Shown one piece after another: positions 44,620-57,813 of a DNA stretch of 64,000 nucleotides (positions are counted from its first letter, which is position 1; the number at the start of each line of letters is the position of its first letter). The notes below the pieces were generated by a model. The model worked only from the letters and a program-made list of their open reading frames with translations. It ran no database searches and was not told the DNA's origin. The stretch lies in contig NC_059542.1 in assembly GCF_905220415.1 (NCBI RefSeq), positions 434,001 through 498,000 of the forward strand, written 5' to 3'. A program made the position numbers and the translations under genes. The DNA is from Colias croceus (lineage: Eukaryota > Arthropoda > Insecta > Lepidoptera > Pieridae).

Positions 44620-47600
44620 TAAATCCGAAAGAGAAATGGATCATGTGTATTTAAATACTGGTGGTTTACCCAGACGTCGCCCGTGGTACATAATAGTCTA
44701 TAGCACTCGGAAATCACATACACAACGGTGAATTAGTCTTTGAAATCTTTTCAGTAGTTACCGAGATTGGTGCGTTCAAACAAACGAACTAAAATTCTCC
44801 TTTTATTTAATTAGTAAAGAGAGTATAGATGTTACATAAATAATTTAAAAACTGTATAATCACAGTAAAGTATCTAGTTCATAAATCAATACTAAAGTAT
44901 TCTTACGTGAACACGAAACTCCCGGAATGGAGCGTTTCAAAGCGAGTTGCAGTTAGAGATACAATGAATTCTCTTAAAATTCAAGGGAAATTTAAGCTTT
45001 CTCAATACGTTAGTTCGGCAAATAGAGAAGTTATAGGTTGACGTGTGAGTTACTTAGCGCTATTTGTTTTACGGATGTTGCCGTCGATAAAATTTCGCCC
45101 GCCGTGTTTGTAACCCGCGACACGTTTGCTTCACACGCGGGGTATGGTGGTTAGAGGAGCGGGAGCGGATTGCTGATCAGCAGTTCGATCGTAGTGATTT
45201 AGAGGATATTTGATTTGGTTGTGGTTTAAAATGCGATTGTTGTGAACGTGCAATAAATGTAAGATAAGTTTGTTTTGTAATATATAACCCTACTGTGAGG
45301 ATTTAAGTCTGTGTTAGGGACTTAATATTAAGATCAATATTGGGGAGAAACCTCTCTCCCTGAGACGCAGTAATAAACTAGTTCAGGAGCCGAAGGGTTC
45401 ATTTTTACCTGTATTTATGTCAATAAAGCTTTTTATTCCACGAAGCTGCTTAAATGTAGGTTAAAAAGTTATTGTTACGTATACAATTATATTTCAAAAA
45501 ACTTTTTGGTAAGGTGATAGTCTGAATTGTTTCTCACCTTCTACGATGATAGTTGAAATATTTTAATGAAAGTTTAAAGGCATATTCATTCTATATCACA
45601 ATTAATGTAAGTGTATTACTTCAGAAACACACTAGGGAATAAAACAACCACAACAACGCACAAAGTATGAGATTTCCTTTGACTATTACAAAGGCACAAA
45701 GATGACATAAAAATAAACCGCTCTCGTACACAATAAGTGGTATACCTTATTGCAATGTTTCCATGAACGGAATTTTATTCCACCAGTTAAAACTATACGA
45801 GTTCAACTTTATTCGCAATCGAAAATACTTCTGCTGAATATTAAAACTTAAAAGCACAAATGTAGCAATAAAATTTATTGTATTTTCGTTTCGAAAAACA
45901 AATTTTAAGTGTATGAATTCTATTTTGATTTTAGAAGGCCAGTTTTTATTGATATAAATCAATAATAATAAGTATAAATGTTGGATAGAGCAATATAAAT
46001 GCACTCTATACAATTTATAGGAAAATTTATTGTATAAAATGTTGTAAGAAAGAAAGTTTTTAAAATATATAAATATAGTTACGTGTAATCTATATTTTTT
46101 CCTTTAAAAAATTAGAAAATTCCTACCTTTTTTTTTTCATTAGCATATCTACAAACGTTTGCAACAAACCAACAAACATTTATAGTATGATTGAAACAAA
46201 ATAATGTACCTAATTTAGACATCTACATAATATTATTATTATCTAGGCAACGTTGGCAGATAACAACCGATGAAACCTATCCTTACTGTCGATTTATAAT
46301 GGCGGTGGTATTTATAATATTTTAAAACAGTAATAAATTTTGCATTAAAGAAATTAACATTTTCTCTAGCGTGTAACTCGCAACGCTGCAACTCGGTTAG
46401 AAGGCGCACTGGAACAGGGCTGCAACTTTTATTGGAAAACTTATCCCGAATTTGCATGTCGTGAACATTATTAAAAACGCTTGTAAAGTTAAAGGACCTT
46501 TTAGTTCGGGCTTTGATCGTGTTGTTTTGAAGAGGGTAAAGAAAGAGGCAATTTTTTTAACCCCCCAAAAATATACGCATCTCTTTTTAACACGCTTCCA
46601 AAACAAGTAATGAAATCGAAGTAATAAATACGCATTTACTCTAAATTCGTGCACATTTTTTCATTCGCACTTATAAAAACATTAGTCCTACGCCATGTAC
46701 ACCTCAAGGGGAAAATATGGTATCGCTTTAAATATGAAATATTACGTGTTATTATTATGAAAAAGGAGAGAACCCGTGTCAAGGAAGATAACTAACGGCC
46801 GTGTGTCTTCATTTTGAAAACAATGAATTGATATTGCCTCCTATTTTGATGTTTCGTCCAATAAAAATATTGGGGTGATGGAAAAGCTGGTTTGACATTA
46901 AATTGATAGACGTGTGTGTAAACGTTTTTGTTTTTTAAACTGACCTAGATAACTCAGAGCATTAGGCAATGTGCATTAACTTAATGTTTTTGAAAAATTT
47001 CCACTACGTTGGACCTTTTTTTTCTTATATGGTAGAAAATCAAATAAGACAATATTTGATTCATCCGTTTTGGTGATATAGGTAAATGCAGTAATTCTCT
47101 TAAGCTTGTTTGAATTTGAAATCGTAATTAATTTTATTTTAGGGTCTATTAAAAAAAAACTCCCAAATTACAGCCTTAAGAAATCCTTTAAACAAATGAA
47201 AAGAACATAGTAATTAACAAGTAATTTGCATAAAATCAGCGTTGACTAATTGACTGAATTTAGAAATAAAGAGCGCCTGACGAGGCTTAATGCCTTGAGA
47301 AACGGTCTATAGTCAGAGAGCGAACTGTCAATTTTACTATGTCTTCTGAACAACTAGTAAAGGCAATGACTATCAACTGTGTTTCAAATGTTATTATTCT
47401 TTTAAGATAAAGATAAATAACCCACGAGGTGATGCACGTTTTCGTATGCCTACTCTCCTATTGAAAAAATAAAAGGATAGAGATTTCTTTTAATGGATTT
47501 ATCACAAGATGCAGGATTACCACAGGAAAAACCCAATCATCTAAGTATCCCTATTTTATTAAATTTGACAGTAAAATTCATTTAATTAACAAAAAAACGA

Positions 47601-49344
47601 AAAATATAACAGGCTCTTCGACTAGAAGTGTTAAAAGATAGACCTCCATTTTCTGTACCGATGTTAGGCTTCTAGAACAAATTTATTTTTAAGACACTCT
47701 GAGATCGTTTAATTCGGTCTTAAGGTATTTTAGCCTTGTCTCATTGTTACATATAATTTTAATAAAATACACTCATATTATATTTTCTGTTTAGTTGCCG
47801 TATTAAAAACGTGACTAATTTAACTATGATTTAAAAGTGCTTCTAAATATGGAAGGAACTATATGATAACTATTTGAGTTCAATATTCCTGTTTGAGAAC
47901 GAACTCCATCTACTCATCTTGTTGAACTTTCAGTTTGTGGCAACTCATTTCTTTAATAAATTGATTATGTTGCAATAACTAATATGTATAATTCAATATC
48001 TAACTCTAGCTCAGATCTTCAAGATCAGTGAAAAAATAACAATATTATATGGATGTCATGACATCATATCGTTTACCTTTCATTATCTCTCTACAATCAA
48101 GCTAATAATATTTTAATCATTCTCGATCCGTATTTCCTTCTCTTTCTATAGCTCCGCATACAAAGTATAATAATATCAAACTATATGACAGATTACTGTC
48201 ACATAGTTTGATATACTTTTGTACATTTATATAAATTTTAGCGACACAAGGCTCCTCTCTCCAGTATATAATAATCAAATTAGTTTGTCAAAAACATGCG
48301 TCACAGGCACCTTAGACAGGCAATTATGAGCACTAAGGCAAGTTGCTAACTTCTTAGCTTGCACTTTGAGTTTGCTATCGGTGTATCATAATTCATTTTA
48401 CTTAACTATGTACAAGCTTCAAAATTTATGGGTATAAGAATTCATGTCTCTTGTTATGTTTGAACACTTTCGATCTAAATAACTGCTACTTAGATTTGAC
48501 TTATATCCCGCAATCATGTGGTAAATAACTTACCTATATATACAGAGAATCTCAACATGAATTTCATTGATACACTGTTGCTATTGATTGCAGAATGATA
48601 TTATGTTGTCTATAGCCTATATTCGAACCATATTACTGAGTTCTGAGAAACAAGCTCTTTATTACATTAAAATAGATTCATCTGTACAAGAGTTTAATAA
48701 TGGCATTCAATATACTTTATCCCAAAGTTATGTTCTGACTGGACAGCAAAAAATAAAGCTGGATACTCACGGGTATTATAATCCGCTTGTCTGTCCGTCA
48801 CAGTTGACGCGGGTTGAGCAGTTGCTTTACTCAGCGTTTGTGTTAATATTTTAATTTTTTTGTATGCTCTTAGTTTTAGAAACTATTTACTGATGATGAC
48901 TTTGCATTGTGTGTTGAAATTTCGAGTTAATGTTTCTTTGATTATCAGGATATTAAGTGTAGAAAACATGTTATTGATTTATATAAATAAGTAATATTAA
49001 TATGTTGGTTACAAAATGATAGTTTAGTAGGCCAAACCATGTTCGATATTGTAATTTTGATTGTTGTAATTTTGTGATTTATCGATGCTTAAAAATTTTA
49101 AAGGTTATTTTATTTTTAGATATTTTTATTAAATTTCATCAAAATTGTAAATTGTAAACTGTTTTCATAATGTCCTTGTGAGGCTATGAGACATTAAATA
49201 AACGTTTTCTTTCTTTCTTTCAAAATAATAAATTTAAATTTAGTTAACAATTATAACCTTGACTTTACAAACTGCTTTTAAAATTCCATTCCAATTAATC
49301 GAAAACATAAACTAAGACATTTAATTGGCAATATACATAAATAT
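44620..49344. other. Intergenic stretch
   Basis: A degenerate repeat with CGTCGCCCGTGGTACATAATA lies at about 44650-44830. A hairpin (TATCAAACTAT.TGACAG and complement) lies at about 48176-48218. A retroposon-like 3' end with (TTTC)n lies at 49140-49222. No convincing exon seen. Confidence 0.5.
49140..49222 (+). repeat. Probable retroposon 3' end with TTTC tail
   Basis: TGTCCTTGTGAGGCTATGAGACATTAAATAAACG followed by TTTTCTTTCTTTCTTTC resembles a LINE 3' UTR with a short tandem tail. Family not identified. Confidence 0.4.
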
Positions 49345-49812
49345 TTGATTGATAAAATACCAGCTATGGTAAATACTAACAAATTCGTTAAAGCAACGAC
49401 GCTGATAATAATTTTCATTGAGAATTTATTAACAAATCCGATACAATCGAAGATTCAGAGGAAAATGATAAATATTTTGAGAAGTTCTAGAAGAAACCAT
49501 TCATTTCGAAGGTCAGAGGATACGAAAGGTAAAACTTATATGCCCATATGTGGTATAGATTCATATGAAGATGATATTTTTGGATGCATACCGGATATTG
49601 TTACTGATAAGGCAACTGATAAAGCTATTACAACAGTTGATGAAAATAAAAATGTCACAAAAAAGAATATGACTGAGAAGCATCTGGGTGGCTTTGATTA
49701 CGATAATGAGCAGTCAACAAGAGTAGCATATGTTTGTAACGGTATAGCCAAGTGTAGATATTTACAAGGTAAAGTTAATGATACGATTTTACCTTTTTCA
49801 AATCGACAGTAA
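49345..49812 (+). CDS. Hypothetical protein, possibly secreted
   Basis: A 155-codon ORF, long for this AT-rich sequence. A second ATG at 49366 gives an N-terminus MVNTNKFVKATTLIIIFIEN that looks like a signal peptide and is the likelier start. The rest is hydrophilic and acidic/basic mixed, with Cys in PICGIDSYEDDIFGC and a C-terminal CNGIAKC. A good splice donor (CAAG|GTAAAG, at about 49770) lies just after CNGIAKCRYL, so the real gene may splice onward and the last residues may be intronic. I do not recognise the family. A C-x-x-x-AKC motif is shared with the minus-strand ORF at 51047. Confidence 0.4.
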   Translation: MIDKIPAMVNTNKFVKATTLIIIFIENLLTNPIQSKIQRKMINILRSSRRNHSFRRSEDTKGKTYMPICGIDSYEDDIFGCIPDIVTDKATDKAITTVDENKNVTKKNMTEKHLGGFDYDNEQSTRVAYVCNGIAKCRYLQGKVNDTILPFSNRQ

Positions 49813-50202
49813 AAACGTTAAATAATACCACTTGTTGATATAAAATTTTCAAACACTGGTTTTATTACAATTACGTTGTAAGACATCGTTTAACATGGGT
49901 ACATATTTAAAATTGATAACAATGACGGCGAAATACCGAAACTTTTATAATATCGATTTAATTATCGATAAGTGGATAGATGAAGCTAAATAAAGAAAAA
50001 TGTGATAATTTAGAGTAATTCAACTTTGTGATTGAAATATTTATTTGAAACATTTCAGCCAACACAAATTATCTAGTAAATATTAACTAAGCCTGTCCCA
50101 AAAAATGACGAGACAGTTCATAACGTGTAATTAAGTGTTGCTACAATGTATGTATTTAGGTTCCAAGCGAGACGAGAATAGAAATAAACTCTCACAAGCC
50201 CA

Positions 50203-50436
50203 ATGATGTTCACATCATCAACGCTAGTTTATTCTGCTTTTATCTCGGTTGCTCTCAGTTATTACGGACCCCGTCGGACACTTGACAAGGGTAAATCCCC
50301 TTTCTTCATACCCCGGGTTTTTACCGTGTGTCCACGGAAATATGACGCGAGACATGTCGAAGCGATTCGCTCTGACGGATTTAGGAAATATATAAGATAT
50401 GTTTTGTCGATATTGTTTTTGAAAGCTGTTGGATAA
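50203..50436 (+). CDS. Candidate small secreted peptide
   Basis: A 77-codon ORF starting MMFTSSTLVYSAFISVALS, which scores by eye as a signal peptide, followed by a basic stretch YYGPRRTLDKGKSPFFIPRV. It has one Cys and no obvious amidation site. A possible donor (AAGG|GTAAAT) lies within it. Not recognised; may be a chance ORF. Confidence 0.25.
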   Translation: MMFTSSTLVYSAFISVALSYYGPRRTLDKGKSPFFIPRVFTVCPRKYDARHVEAIRSDGFRKYIRYVLSILFLKAVG

Positions 50437-51046
50437 AAGGATAGACTAGACAATGATTGAACTCTGAAATTCAATTGAGGTGTTTATTGTTGTCATACGA
50501 TTTACGAAGAATTTTAAATATAGACGGTTATTAGAATTCATCTTAGTACGACGAAACGGGAGCAGTAATTAATCGAAGTTCTATGGTATTTAAGAAAACG
50601 CAATTACCTTTTTATTGAATTATTTTGAGTAAATCAAAATTATATCGAAGCGATATTTTCCAATGCCACCGTAATTCTAATTTACGTAATAAGTACGTTA
50701 CTCATTATAATAATATCAGCTATCAGTGAAAATTGTTGGCTGTTTCGGTGATTATCCTGAACAGAGAATTTATTATTGATAGGTGATATTCGTTAATATC
50801 CACGACTATACATACCAATTCCATATTTTAAACTGTGTTCGGACAAAATTAAACAAACTGAAGATATTTTTTATGGTTACTGCCAAATCTTCAAACTGGT
50901 AAATAGTAATTTTTATTAAATAATTTTCATACCAAAAATGTATTAGTACAAATACATAAATATGAATTAATTATTTTACCTACATAAGTGGAGAGTAATA
51001 TCTTTCTAATAAAATTAAGTGAATTAAATACATCCAAAACAGGAGT

Positions 51047-51442
51047 TCACTTATCATCCCATACATTTTCCGTACATTTAGCTACATCAGCGCATTTTTC
51101 CGTATCAAATGAAGGCGTCTCAGCGGTCGTAGTTTTAGTTCTCTTCCTACTTCCAACTGTAGGTGGCCTTGTGCTTGTTGTTGTACCTTTCTTATTCGTT
51201 GGATTAGAAGTTTCATTTTCATTATCGTCTTCTTGTTCCTCTTCATCATCTACATCGTTCAGAACTTTATTTTTAATACATTTATCAGTACCATCCCTGC
51301 ATGATATCTTCCTTTTCAATACATGCGTCGTTTTAACGTAATCCAATCTTATTATTGGTCTCTCGACGTGCAATGGAGTACTCTCAATCCAGCAGAATTG
51401 TATTACGAATAATAGTGTGAATTTTGCGTCCATAATGTGCAA
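51047..51442 (-). CDS. Hypothetical secreted Thr/Lys/acid-rich protein
   Basis: A 131-codon ORF. The likely start is the second Met (51433), giving MDAKFTLLFVIQFCWIEST, a plausible signal peptide. It is followed by a basic segment with Cys (KRKISCRDGTDKC), a low-complexity acidic run (DDEEEQEDDNENE), a Thr-rich basic run and a C-terminal CADVAKC. Biased composition that is sustained in one frame argues for real coding. No family recognised. It converges on the plus-strand ORF at 49345 and shares its C-x-x-x-AKC motif; this may be chance. Confidence 0.45.
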   Translation of the reverse strand: MHIMDAKFTLLFVIQFCWIESTPLHVERPIIRLDYVKTTHVLKRKISCRDGTDKCIKNKVLNDVDDEEEQEDDNENETSNPTNKKGTTTSTRPPTVGSRKRTKTTTAETPSFDTEKCADVAKCTENVWDDK

Positions 51443-54400
51443 TTAAAACTACATACTAATCACGTTTGTGACTGCTACAATTCTCGGTTTGTAATTTCGT
51501 TGTTTTGGTCACGGTTATAACTGTAGTGTTTAATTTTCATTCTGTTTACGTTTCATGTATGAAAGATTTCATTATTTTGTATGAAAACAAAATGCTTTGT
51601 GCGGTTTCGTTGAAACGGTGATATGAAACTGTTGACTTGTTTAATTGTGAAGATATGACAGGAGTTTCAAGTTAATATCTCTCTCTCTTCTTAGGTTTGT
51701 TTATGATTCTCAGTTGTTTCTTATCATCATCTACCGGTATAATATCATAATAATTATATTACTGCAAATGTGTTAATTCTTTAATTTGCAGTGCGTAACG
51801 ACAAAAATGATATTTAACCATGATTCCTAACTTATACCCGGTGCTATTTAAGGATTTTTACTGGTAACCTGTTCATCCATTTCATCTATTCATTACTAAC
51901 AATCGTGTTCTGAAAAACTTTCCATAAAAGTAATAAAAAGTTAGCTCGAAAAAAAAAGTATTTCCCAAAGTCTATGGCGATTTGAAATACATATATTTAT
52001 GTATTCAAGTGGTAATTTAGGTAGCATTTAATTAGACTGAAAGTATTGCTTCGTAATAACGGATATTAACTAGTTTTGTTTGCGGTTTGGCGACGCGACG
52101 TGCAAATAGCAAATAGCATCACTTACACGCCTCTCGAATTAATGGAATTAGACAAATATTGTTTTCATATGCGACAATTATAAATGACGAACGAATATTA
52201 AACTGGACATTAGTGATGAGGTTGAGAATAAAAAACAGATAGATTTGTATGAAATAGTTCAAATGGGAGTTAAAACTAATCCAAGTTATTAGTAATGTGC
52301 TCTATTATAATTCCAAGACATCATTCATCTTACTACAGTGAGAAATGCCTTTTACACGTATGAATAATTTGTTAATATAGCATAAGTTTGCATAAGACTT
52401 GCATAAACTATTGGGTTGAACGATCGTAAAAATAAGAGAGTAATGCGTATAGGATAATATTAACTGTGGTTATGCCTACGAATTATAATGACCGTACCTT
52501 AGAGTACTTATACAAATTTTGCACAACAAAATATAGAGAAGATGATACAAGAGAATGTAGAAACTGTTTTAAACATATACTTGGAAAATTTCAAAACTTT
52601 AAACTATACAACTATAATATCGTCGAGCAAAGACAAAATATCTACCAACAACCAGACCAAATCTTCACAATTTATTATAAAACACATTCGTATCAGAGAA
52701 AATGGCTCTTCACATAAAATTATGACATCACACACTAATAACACTCGAAATGTACATTAATAACCAAATATCTCTAATTTAAGTGCGGTTTGCTCGACCT
52801 GTTTAAACACGTAGGTATTATAGTGGGTAATACACACCCTATTTATTATTCAAATTATATCATTGATAGGGATTGAATCAATATTGGCGTTTTTAATTTC
52901 AAATTCACACTCTAATGGGTTATTATCATTAGTGATGAAAAAGGGACTTATAAAAGATAATTGCTAATCTGACTAAGTTAGTTTTAAAATTAATCGATTA
53001 TAAATATCCAAAAAATAATATTATAACAGTTACTATTCATAATATTGATGGAGATGTAGATAATGTCACAACACCAAATTTATTAATTTCAATCTTAATT
53101 TAAGTATATAAAATTTTGTTCGCTTTGGGCTCCTGAACTACTGAATCGATTTCAATAGCATTTTGCATACACTGTGCAGTTCTCCATAACTTTAAGTTTC
53201 CTTATGATTTTCCGTTTATGGAGATCTAAGATATTATTCCTATTATGTATTTACTCTTCCATTCAGTGATTCTTAGAAGACGGCCCTCCAGTAATTTCAA
53301 CAAAAAGACTTTAAAAGAATTGAGTTAGATTTAAAATGTAACTTTAATTTTTACAAGTTTTCGTAAAGTGTCTCGGATATTAAAGTGATCACTTAGCCAA
53401 ACGACACGAACAGTACAACAGTCTGCATTTTATCTTAGGATCATCTTTTATCTTTCGAAGTGTTTTGAATCCGTTGTCATGGCAACAGGAAATTACAATT
53501 TTTCTTTTTTTAATAGTGTTTTGAAGAGTGGACGAGAATCAAATTAATGTTAATGTATTATAATAGTTAAAGGAAAATATAAATAGAAGCTGGTGCCCAT
53601 CTATTCATTTTCATCACGTAATATATAAAAAGTAATGTAACTAACAGATGGAACTAGAAACAAGTCTAAGTAGAATTGCAACCGCAATTAAAGCAAGAAA
53701 TGCACAAAACAGTGCTAAGGAGACACGCACGCAAAGCGTTTCACATAAATTGGTTACTTTGTCGTATATTTACCCAATTTGAATAGCTCGAGCTCAAGTT
53801 TGTCGCGAGTTGATTCTGCACGTTACTACTAGTTCAAGTGTTACGTTTGACGTAATTTACAAGCGTATGGTATAAACTATAATGTATGGTTTATAGGAAG
53901 GTAAGTACAAGGACTCTTCTCTTGAGTTAATCTCCAAAACCGCTCTTGACTTCCCTTGTGCTACTTGAGGTGCTGGATAAGAGGATATATTATTATATTT
54001 AGAATTATTAACCTCTTGCTTAATGTGTTCTTAACTATTCATTGAAATATATACTATTTTACCACAATTTTTATAAAATATTTACTTTATCATAAATTAA
54101 ACTATATCTTCCTTCTATTGAACTACGGCCTATTCGGCTTGTCATATATTTTTCTTGCCACTAGCACTTGAATCACAATTGACACGTCCGCTCTCGCCAA
54201 CAGCTCGCACGCGACTGGTCTACCGTCCGTGATTTCTACAATGCAAACAAATCAAACATTACTCAAAATACCCTCCTTATAACACATCGCGAAGTCTCCT
54301 CAATCGGGTCGTATTGCTTTCACGTCTGCAAAAGCAAGTTTTATAGCAACTTACAAGTGAATTGCGAACACTAACGCATAACATAACACACTTGCATCCA

Positions 54401-55950
54401 CTTGTGAGAACTTAGACCGCTTTGAGTGTACTAATGTATAACGTATTGTCATGCTAACATTGTTTATAGGACTAGGTTGAGAACATTAGCTTAGTAGCTG
54501 AGTAGGTAGTGTTTATTCTAATGTGGGTGTACTGAATTGTAAGGAGTGTAGGGTTTCAAATTGTATTAGAATTAAGAAGATTAAATTGCACTGAGGCTAG
54601 TGCAAAGCATTTTTTTGATAATTTTACAAGGTTTTCTATTATTTACTTGCTTTACCTTACCTAGATAATTATCTTACCTACATTTTGCACAAACGAAATA
54701 CTATTTACTAGTTCTTTTTTTAATAAAAATCAAAAATAAAATTGATTCTCGTGTTTCAAAACTTGAAAAATAATGACTTTAAACATTAATAAAAAATGAG
54801 AGCGTACAATATTTTGCTATTGATAAATAAAATATGTTAAAATCTTTTGAAGTGATAACTTTTAGCACTGAGATTAATTTATCATACTAGTGTTATTCCT
54901 GTGATTTTGTTCGCGATAAATGAATGAATAACTATCTACTTTGCAATTGATTGTATTTTTATACCTAAATTAACTTTATAACCGATGTAAAATTATTTTA
55001 CCAATAGACTCTACATCTTTACCTTATTCCTAATATTGGCTATATTTTTATATTGGATACTCTAGGAATAACTGTATTACTACGTTACTACTGATATAAG
55101 TATGTAATTGATTTTTAAATGGAAATTTAAACTAAAAATATATTTTAGGAAGTTACAATCACGCTCACACAAACATCCAAAAGCGACTTTTATCTAAAAA
55201 AACGAATATCTAGGTATTTTCCTTCGTTCTTTCCTATTTTATTTACAGGCAGATTTTTATTCTCTGCGGTAAAAACAATTCCTGCGCCAATCTGTTAGCT
55301 CGGTAAACGTTGTTTTTTACAAAAACTTTGTAAATAAACTTTATTATTCCGTTTTTAGTTTCCTGTGATAGCGACACGTATGTTTTTATAAAATATTTAG
55401 GTATTTAGGTATTTATATATCTATATTGTGTAACGAAAAAAAGGAAAATTTCATATATCGATCAAATTTTGATAGTATGGATGTATTTAAAATATAATAA
55501 TATTTTGTAATATCAAATATTTAAATGTGATTTTCGAAATAAATTGACAAAAATCGATTATCATTACCACAACAGAGTACAGAAGAATAATATTGGTATT
55601 GTAAGGTAATTAATTATGCCCGAAACATATAATATTCGTTATTCTCGTATACCAAATAATAATACCTATTATACGCGCTACGTACAATTAATAATATTGA
55701 ACAATATAATATTATAACGTGGTCATTTTATAAAATAAACATGAATTTTATTTTCCAACAACTCGACTCGTATTTTTAAATGTGTTATATTATAGCGCTT
55801 TTACGAATAAAACATAGGTATTATTTGTCATAAACAAATATACAGCCTATGCAGTAGCTTTGATCCGGTGACAATTTTCTAAATTATTTCAGTTATTGTG
55901 CATATTACCTTCTAAAGTCAAACTCAGAAACTTGGTTTGAAAAATAAAAT

Positions 55951-56110
55951 AAAAATAAAAAATCATTTATTGAACAAGGTTCCTTACATTAAAATATAGA
56001 CCTCAGACTTCCAATATAGCTTTCGCTGTTTCAGGAGTCTGTGCCTTCCCGATACAATACATTAGAATAGTTCAATAAAATACATTGGAATAGTAAATAG
56101 TAATTTGTTA
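55951..56110 (-). repeat. Probable retroposon 3' end, minus strand
   Basis: Read on the minus strand, a short unique block leads into TTGTTCAATAAATGATTTT and then T/A-rich simple sequence, as at LINE 3' ends. Confidence 0.4.
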
Positions 56111-56200
56111 CAAAGAAAATTTTACTTAAAGTTGACACAAGAAAAAAAAAATACTTTTACCTGTTACTTACTGTAGTAGGTATGTAGCTGAAATATTGAA

Positions 56201-56396
56201 ACACTAATATTATAAAGCTGAAGAGTTTGTTTGTTTGTTTGTTTGAACGCGCTAATCTCGGGAACTACTGGTCCGATTTAAAAAATTCTTTCGGTGTTAG
56301 AAAGCTCATTTATCCAGGAAGGTTATAGGCTATATATCATCACGCTACGACCAACAGGAGCGGAGCCATGGGGGTGAAACCGCGGGGAGCAGCTAG
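56201..56396 (+). mobile_element. Helitron-like element, family 1 copy
   Basis: CACTAATATTATAAAGCTGAAG with an expanded GTTT repeat, body CTACTGGTCCGATTTAAAAA, and end CGCGGGGAGCAGCTAG then T. Confidence 0.65.
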
Positions 56397-57146
56397 TCTT
56401 TTATATTCCCTTTATCCTTAAAAACGAATAATTTCAGACATTGCCTCTATAAAATGGTGGTTGCTTACAATCAGACAACCCACTAGCTCAGTACACAAAA
56501 AAGAATTTGACCACAGTACATTGCTAATTTAAATAAAATATCAGTAACATAATCGTAATGTAACATTCACCGTATTTACGTAATATTATCTCGTTGTCAC
56601 GGTATTCGCGGGTAATCAATATTCACTGTTATTGCACCCTGCGCGCTATCAGGCGACAATGTTTTTATCATAATGCGAACGGCTTAATTTTCCTTTTATA
56701 TTGTGAAATTAGCTATTTCCCGAGGATGACTGTTTTATTATTGTGTTTCCTTTGATATACTTATGAATATTTTTTTCATAATGTAGGTTTACATTTGCAC
56801 CGCTGTAACGGAAAGTTCTCAGGCAGATAATAGATATTTATAGTTGATAAATAACGTGTTACAACTGTTAACAAATATTAAATCATATAATAAATATCTC
56901 TATCAATATCTCTACGTAAATATATAGTTTTATGTTATATTTTCTGTAGTTACATAGGTACTTGGTTATTTTATAATGAAATAAAAAATGTGATTCTCAC
57001 TAATATAACAATCATTAAATATTATTTTTACAACATGTGCATTGTGCATTCCTACCTATTACCTACCGATATTGTTATAGAATTTTATATCTATCAAACC
57101 ATTGTAACCACACCTTTACCTCTCCATCCATCCCACCTGTATTTAG

Positions 57147-57282
57147 AGCAAACAAAACTCAAGTGTATGATCCCGAGAGCGGTAAAGTTCAAGCCCTTCC
57201 CGATTGCGATAATCCCTCAGCGATTGCCACTCATTTATTGTCCCATAAAAGGTCTGGTTATAGTATAAGCGGGGGCGATTAG
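57147..57282 (+). CDS. Terminal exon of an unidentified gene
   Basis: A strong pyrimidine tract and acceptor (CACCTGTATTTAG at 57146) open a frame of 44 residues beginning ANKTQVYDPESGKVQALPDC and ending SGYSISGGD before TAG at 57280-57282. The composition is that of ordinary soluble or cytoplasmic-tail protein, unlike the neighbouring AT-rich noise. AATAAA follows 3 nt after the stop (57286-57291). No ATG lies close by, so it should be the last exon of a plus-strand gene whose other exons I could not find; phase in is 2 (one base completes the first codon). Family not recognised. Confidence 0.5.
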
Positions 57283-57642
57283 CGGAATAAATATTATGTA
57301 AATAATTTTATCATAATAGTTTTTGTTTTATAAGCTAATACATCAAAGAATTACACCTATTATAGCATTTGATATAAACAAATGCTATTACACGAACAAA
57401 GCACGTCTTAAGGTATCGCTTGAGAAAATTTATAAGTAAATTCGTGTTCAGTAAATCTCAATAAGGCGGGTAGCGCACACACACAGCGCGAGAGCGTGTG
57501 CCACCGCCTTCCTCAGCTAAACGACGTCCACATCGATCGAGCTGCCTCGCGCGGAAAATACATCTCGAGGCTCCTTGCTCCGTGAAAACCTGAACATATA
57601 GTGAGAAATCTGTTCTAGATATATAGGTGAGCAATTAGATAA
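57283..57642. other. Intergenic with a GC-rich patch
   Basis: 57470-57600 is CpG-rich (GCGCGAGAGCGTG, CGATCGAGCTGCCTCGCGCGG) in AT-rich surroundings; it could be a promoter or 5' exon but no ORF or TATA/Inr pair is convincing. Confidence 0.3.
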
Positions 57643-57813
57643 TCTTATAATATAAAAATGAATCCCAAAATGTGTTGGTAAGCGCATAACTTGAGAACGG
57701 CTTAACCGATTTCGTTAATTCTTTTTTTATAATATTCCTTGAAGTTCGAGGATGGTTCTTATGTAGAGAAAACGTGAATATGTACCACGGGCGAAGCCAG
57801 GGCGGACCGCTAG
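57643..57813 (+). mobile_element. Helitron-like element, family 2 copy
   Basis: TCTTATAATATAAAAATGAA start, GGGCGGACCGCTAG end, inserted between A and T. Its core GAGAACGGCTTAACCGATTT is the complement of the copy at 8456-8624. Confidence 0.65.

Larger units (their letters stand above)
51443..57146. other. Intergenic or intronic stretch
   Basis: No convincing exon. A minus-strand retroposon 3' end lies at about 55951-56110 and a Helitron-like copy at 56201-56396. A 44-codon ORF (53648, MELETSLSRIATAIKARNAQ) is noted but unsupported. If the exon at 57147 belongs to a plus-strand gene, part of this is its intron. Confidence 0.4.

Noticed and set aside
52466..52760. Two overlapping ORFs of 72-83 codons
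   Set aside because: Overlapping frames with AT-driven composition, no signal peptide, no splice support; likely chance.
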